Below, in pieces: positions 61,189-64,000 of a stretch of DNA of 64,000 nucleotides. Source of the stretch: Algoriphagus formosus (GTDB lineage Bacteria > Bacteroidota > Bacteroidia > Cytophagales > Cyclobacteriaceae); the NCBI RefSeq assembly GCF_002807035.1, contig NZ_NIUC01000002.1, positions 2,013,267-2,077,266 on the forward strand. Reading direction: 5' to 3'. The notes beneath the pieces were generated by a model. It worked only from the letters and a program-made list of their open reading frames with translations. It was not told the origin of the DNA and searched no databases. Positions within the stretch are counted from its first letter, which is position 1; each line of letters starts with the position of its first letter. The position numbers and the translations under genes were made by a program.

Positions 61189-61821
61189 ATGGCTAAAAGT
61201 AAAAGCAGAATGAGTCAGGAAGTCAATGCAGGTTCGATGGCAGATATTGCCTTCCTACTATTGATTTTCTTTCTCGTGACCACGACGATCGCTTCGGACA
61301 AAGGTATCTTAAACGTACTGCCTCCGAAGTTGGATCCGAATAATCCACCGCCAGAAATTGATAAAAACGAACGAAACATCTTTACCATTCTTGTCAATGC
61401 AAATGATGACTTACTGGTAGAAGGTGAATATCGTGAATCTGCGGATGGATTGGATGAAGATATCAAAGCCTTCGTTTTGAATTTCGGAGCTCCAGATGAA
61501 GATGCACAAGCATTATTCAACTCGCTTCCACAGTCACTACGAGCCCAAGCTAAACGTGACCCAGAATCTTCTGATCATCCGGGAGAAGCTGTAGTCTCTA
61601 TCAAAACTAACCGAGGAACCTCTTATGAGAAGTACTTGGAAGTATTTGACTTGGCAAAGAAAGCTTACTTTGACATCTATGCAGAGCGTGTAAATCTCGA
61701 AACCGCCGAATATCGAACACTTCCTGGAAATGACGATGCTGAAAAAGCGCTCATCGACAAAGGAAAAGAAGGTATTCCAATGGCGATTTCTATTGCAGAA
61801 CCTGATAAAATCGGAAGTTGA
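61189..61821 (+). CDS. exbD: ExbD/TolR-family protein 1
   Basis: A 210-residue single-span protein: a basic start, NAGSMADIAFLLLIFFLVTTTIA with the proton-conducting Asp in SMADIAF (about 19), and a periplasmic domain of 165 residues. This is longer than classical ExbD (about 140), through an inserted acidic stretch around 85-130. It pairs with ExbB and ends one base before the second ExbD. Confidence 0.9.
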   Translation: MAKSKSRMSQEVNAGSMADIAFLLLIFFLVTTTIASDKGILNVLPPKLDPNNPPPEIDKNERNIFTILVNANDDLLVEGEYRESADGLDEDIKAFVLNFGAPDEDAQALFNSLPQSLRAQAKRDPESSDHPGEAVVSIKTNRGTSYEKYLEVFDLAKKAYFDIYAERVNLETAEYRTLPGNDDAEKALIDKGKEGIPMAISIAEPDKIGS

Positions 61822-61822
61822 T

Positions 61823-62287
61823 ATGGGAAAGTTTAAGAAAAAAACCAAAACATCGGAGAACATCCCTACTTCAGCCCTTCCTGATATTATCTTCATGCTG
61901 TTGTTCTTCTTCATGGTGACGACAGTATTGAGAGAGCAGGAAATCTTGGTAGAGCAAAAGATCCCTCAGGCTACACAGCTTCAGAAGCTTCAGAAGAAAA
62001 CTCTTATCTCATACGTGTATATTGGTAAGCCAAAAAACACAGCCTTGTATGGTTCTGAGCCAAGAGTGCAAGCTAATGATGCTCTTTTGACCCCAGCAGA
62101 TATTGTACAGTGGGTTAACAGAGAGCGTGATGCCTTGCCAGAAGCAGATAGAGGAATGATTACAATCTCTATGAAAGTAGATAAGGACGTGAAAATGGGT
62201 CCAATCTCTGATGTTCAGACAGAACTCAGAGAAGCGGATGCAAGACGAGTTCTTTACGCTTCGGTAGGAAAAGTTGTGAATAATTAA
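61823..62287 (+). CDS. exbD: ExbD/TolR-family protein 2
   Basis: A 154-residue single-span protein with TSALPDIIFMLLFFFMVTTVL, the channel Asp in LPDIIF (about 20), then a compact periplasmic domain. It is the usual size. An upstream in-frame start would overlap the first exbD and is rejected. Two distinct ExbDs suggest a hetero-pentamer or alternative partners. Confidence 0.92.
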   Translation: MGKFKKKTKTSENIPTSALPDIIFMLLFFFMVTTVLREQEILVEQKIPQATQLQKLQKKTLISYVYIGKPKNTALYGSEPRVQANDALLTPADIVQWVNRERDALPEADRGMITISMKVDKDVKMGPISDVQTELREADARRVLYASVGKVVNN

Positions 62288-62308
62288 TTTAGAAATACTT
62301 TAAAAATT

Positions 62309-62340
62309 AAAGCTATCTCCCCAAAGAGATAGCTTTTTTT
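62309..62340 (+). terminator. Terminator after the exb operon
   Basis: AAAGCTATCTC pairs with GAGATAGCTTT over CCCAAA, followed by a T run, six bases before the next ATG. Confidence 0.85.
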
Positions 62341-62345
62341 CTATA

Positions 62346-63668
62346 ATGGCAGTCCTGATAAAAAATAAGCGGCAAGTTCAAAATGCCTGGGCCATGTATG
62401 ATTGGGCAAATTCGGTATATAGCCTAGTCATTACATCTACCATTTTTCCAGTTTATTACAATTCCGTTACTAAAGGAATTGACGGATCAGAACTTGTTTC
62501 ATTTTTTGGATTTGAAATCATCAATACGGTTCTGTATTCGTATTCTATATCTTTTTCCTTTCTAGTTATAGCTTTGATCTCTCCCATATTATCTGGTATA
62601 GCCGATAGTAGTGGGAAGAAACTCGAATTCATGAAGTTTTTTGCCTATCTAGGTTCTGTTGCCTGTGTAGGTCTTTTCTTTTTTGAGGGAGATAATTTGG
62701 AATGGGGAATTATCTGTAGCGTAATAGCAAGTGTTGGTTATGCGGGAAGTATTGTGTTTTATAATGCTTTTCTTCCTGAGATATCAAAAGAGGATGAATA
62801 TGATTTATTGAGTGCAAAAGGTTTTGCTCTCGGATATATTGGAAGTGTGGTTCTCTTGGTAGTGAACCTTTTAATGATTCAAATGCCTCATCTTTTTGGT
62901 ATTCCTGAAGGCGGAATGGCGGCCAGGATTTCCTTTTTGATTACTGGGATCTGGTGGGCTGGTTTCTCCCAAATCACCTTCAGATACCTTCCTAAAAATC
63001 CTTACAATAAAAGAATAAAGAGGGAATTGTTGTTTTCTGGTTATCAGGAAATAAGGAAAGTTTTTGGTTTGATCAAACAGATGCCCTTTACAAAGCGGTT
63101 TCTAGCTTCTTTTTTCTTCTACTCCATGGGGGTGCAGACCGTGATGTATCTAGCCGCTACCTTTGGAGATAAAGAACTTGGGCTTCCTGGCGATCAATTG
63201 ATTATTACCATTCTCATTATCCAATTCGTGGCTATTATTGGTAGTTATCTTTTTGCTTTCATCTCAAAGAAATTTGGGAACAAAACCAGCCTTATCATCA
63301 TGGTTCTAATTTGGACGATGATTTGTGCTGCAGCATACTATGTTTACAATGTGTATGAGTTTTTTGCTTTGGCCTTTGTGGTCGGTCTTGTGATGGGGGG
63401 GATCCAGTCTCTTTCTAGGTCTACCTATTCCAAATTGATTCCTCAAAACACGACAGATCATGCCAGCTTCTTCAGTTTCTATGATGTCACTGAAAAAATG
63501 GCGATTGTCATCGGTACCTTTTCCTACGGTGCAATCGAACAACTAACGGGGAGTATGCGAAATTCAGCGCTTTCACTTGGAATTTTCTTTCTTGTAGGCT
63601 TAGGGTTTTTATTTTTAGTTTCTATTCCAAAACGTGAATTAGCTGTAAAAACAGAGGAGGTTTTATGA
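62346..63668 (+). CDS. UMF1/Atg22-type MFS transporter
   Basis: A 440-residue 12-span transporter. QVQNAWAMYDWANSVYSLVI at the start is the UMF1 family signature; AFLPEISKEDEYDLLSAKGFALGYIGSVVLL and GGIQSLSRSTYSKLIPQ are also typical of it. The substrate is unknown; relatives include the yeast vacuolar Atg22 amino-acid effluxer. It ends in ATGA, shared with the next gene. Confidence 0.88.
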   Translation: MAVLIKNKRQVQNAWAMYDWANSVYSLVITSTIFPVYYNSVTKGIDGSELVSFFGFEIINTVLYSYSISFSFLVIALISPILSGIADSSGKKLEFMKFFAYLGSVACVGLFFFEGDNLEWGIICSVIASVGYAGSIVFYNAFLPEISKEDEYDLLSAKGFALGYIGSVVLLVVNLLMIQMPHLFGIPEGGMAARISFLITGIWWAGFSQITFRYLPKNPYNKRIKRELLFSGYQEIRKVFGLIKQMPFTKRFLASFFFYSMGVQTVMYLAATFGDKELGLPGDQLIITILIIQFVAIIGSYLFAFISKKFGNKTSLIIMVLIWTMICAAAYYVYNVYEFFALAFVVGLVMGGIQSLSRSTYSKLIPQNTTDHASFFSFYDVTEKMAIVIGTFSYGAIEQLTGSMRNSALSLGIFFLVGLGFLFLVSIPKRELAVKTEEVL

Positions 63669-64000
63669 TACGGATTCTTAAAGGAGACGCCGTCAGTAAA
63701 CTGGACCAGATGCATTGCAAAAGAAGTGGGCAGTCAAGCTATGAACTGATGGAAACAGCAGTTCAAGGCTTTATCCATTGGTTTGAAGAACAGGAATTTA
63801 CGGGTCAAGAAATTTTCATCTATGTGGGCGGTGGAAATAATGGAGGAGATGGTCTTGGTATTGCCAGGCATTTACAGCAAAGAAACTATCAGGTAACGGT
63901 AGTACTTTGTTTCAATGATGAAGCTGATCTTTCTGCTGATTCCAAAATAAATTTTGACAGATTACCAGAAGGCGTAAGCAAAATAAGCTTTGAAGATTTT
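63665..64000 (+). CDS. nnr: NAD(P)HX epimerase/dehydratase, N-terminal part
   Basis: The first 112 codons of the NAD(P)H-hydrate repair enzyme run off the right edge. The YjeF N-terminal fold is visible: QSSYELMETAVQGFIHWF, then IYVGGGNNGGDGLGIARHL with the GxGNNGGDG loop (here GGGNNGGDG), and VTVVLC. The start ATG overlaps the transporter stop. Whether the C-terminal dehydratase domain follows cannot be seen. Confidence 0.92.
   Translation, partial: MIRILKGDAVSKLDQMHCKRSGQSSYELMETAVQGFIHWFEEQEFTGQEIFIYVGGGNNGGDGLGIARHLQQRNYQVTVVLCFNDEADLSADSKINFDRLPEGVSKISFEDF

Overview
The window looks like chromosomal core sequence from a Bacteroidota of the Cytophagales, most like Algoriphagus/Cyclobacteriaceae. 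This is inferred from gene content: an Alternative Complex III cluster joined to a caa3-type oxidase, the large IspG form, a signal-peptide ExbB with two ExbDs, and ClpC with PyrR-PyrB. Several promoters also fit the Bacteroidota consensus (TTG/TTTG, about 19-21 nt, TAnnTTTG). No complete insertion sequence, prophage or CRISPR array is visible.

Layout. 1-6.5 kb: the 5' end of ruvC diverges from a tightly overlapping run of glycosyltransferase, small protein, PP2C phosphatase, NodB deacetylase, glycosyltransferase, tatD and asparaginase. 6.5-9.0 kb: tRNA-Ser with a downstream copy of its 3' end, followed by the only clearly accessory region. It holds an RHS core fragment, two orphan tail-like ORFs each followed by a small membrane or secreted protein, hairpin-rich repeats of about 170 bp, and the tail of a dead regulator gene. 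9.0-11.5 kb (minus): mltG, a thioesterase and a YihY membrane protein. 11.6-16 kb: mutT, YrdC-like, WbqC-like and clpC. 16-19 kb (minus): two small envelope proteins and a PolX/PHP protein with an eroded polymerase site. 18.9-28.3 kb: EVE protein, a secreted protein, pyrR-pyrB, a beta-barrel protein, an ABC exporter, cystathionine beta-synthase, a membrane protein and an acyltransferase. 28.3-30.8 kb: rpsA and tRNA-Cys.

31-47.6 kb is the respiratory core. ActA-F (quinol:cytochrome c oxidoreductase) runs directly into CoxB, CoxA, heme A and heme O synthases, two subunit III homologues and subunit IV. After a terminator come SCO, DUF420 and a small CxxC protein. The genes give an almost complete set for moving electrons from menaquinol through cytochrome c to oxygen, together with cofactor synthesis and copper delivery.

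47.6-64 kb: a 1234-residue multi-pass histidine kinase next to a 1154-residue predicted outer-membrane protein, then SDR-ispG, a small membrane protein, a sulfatase, an ExbB-X-ExbD-ExbD energiser operon, a UMF1-type transporter and the 5' part of the NAD(P)HX repair gene.

The main candidates for something undescribed are the RHS tail/immunity remnants and the hairpin repeats at their junctions. In those repeats the hairpin position is conserved while the arm sequences differ between copies. Domain and membrane-segment calls were made by eye; no database search was run.
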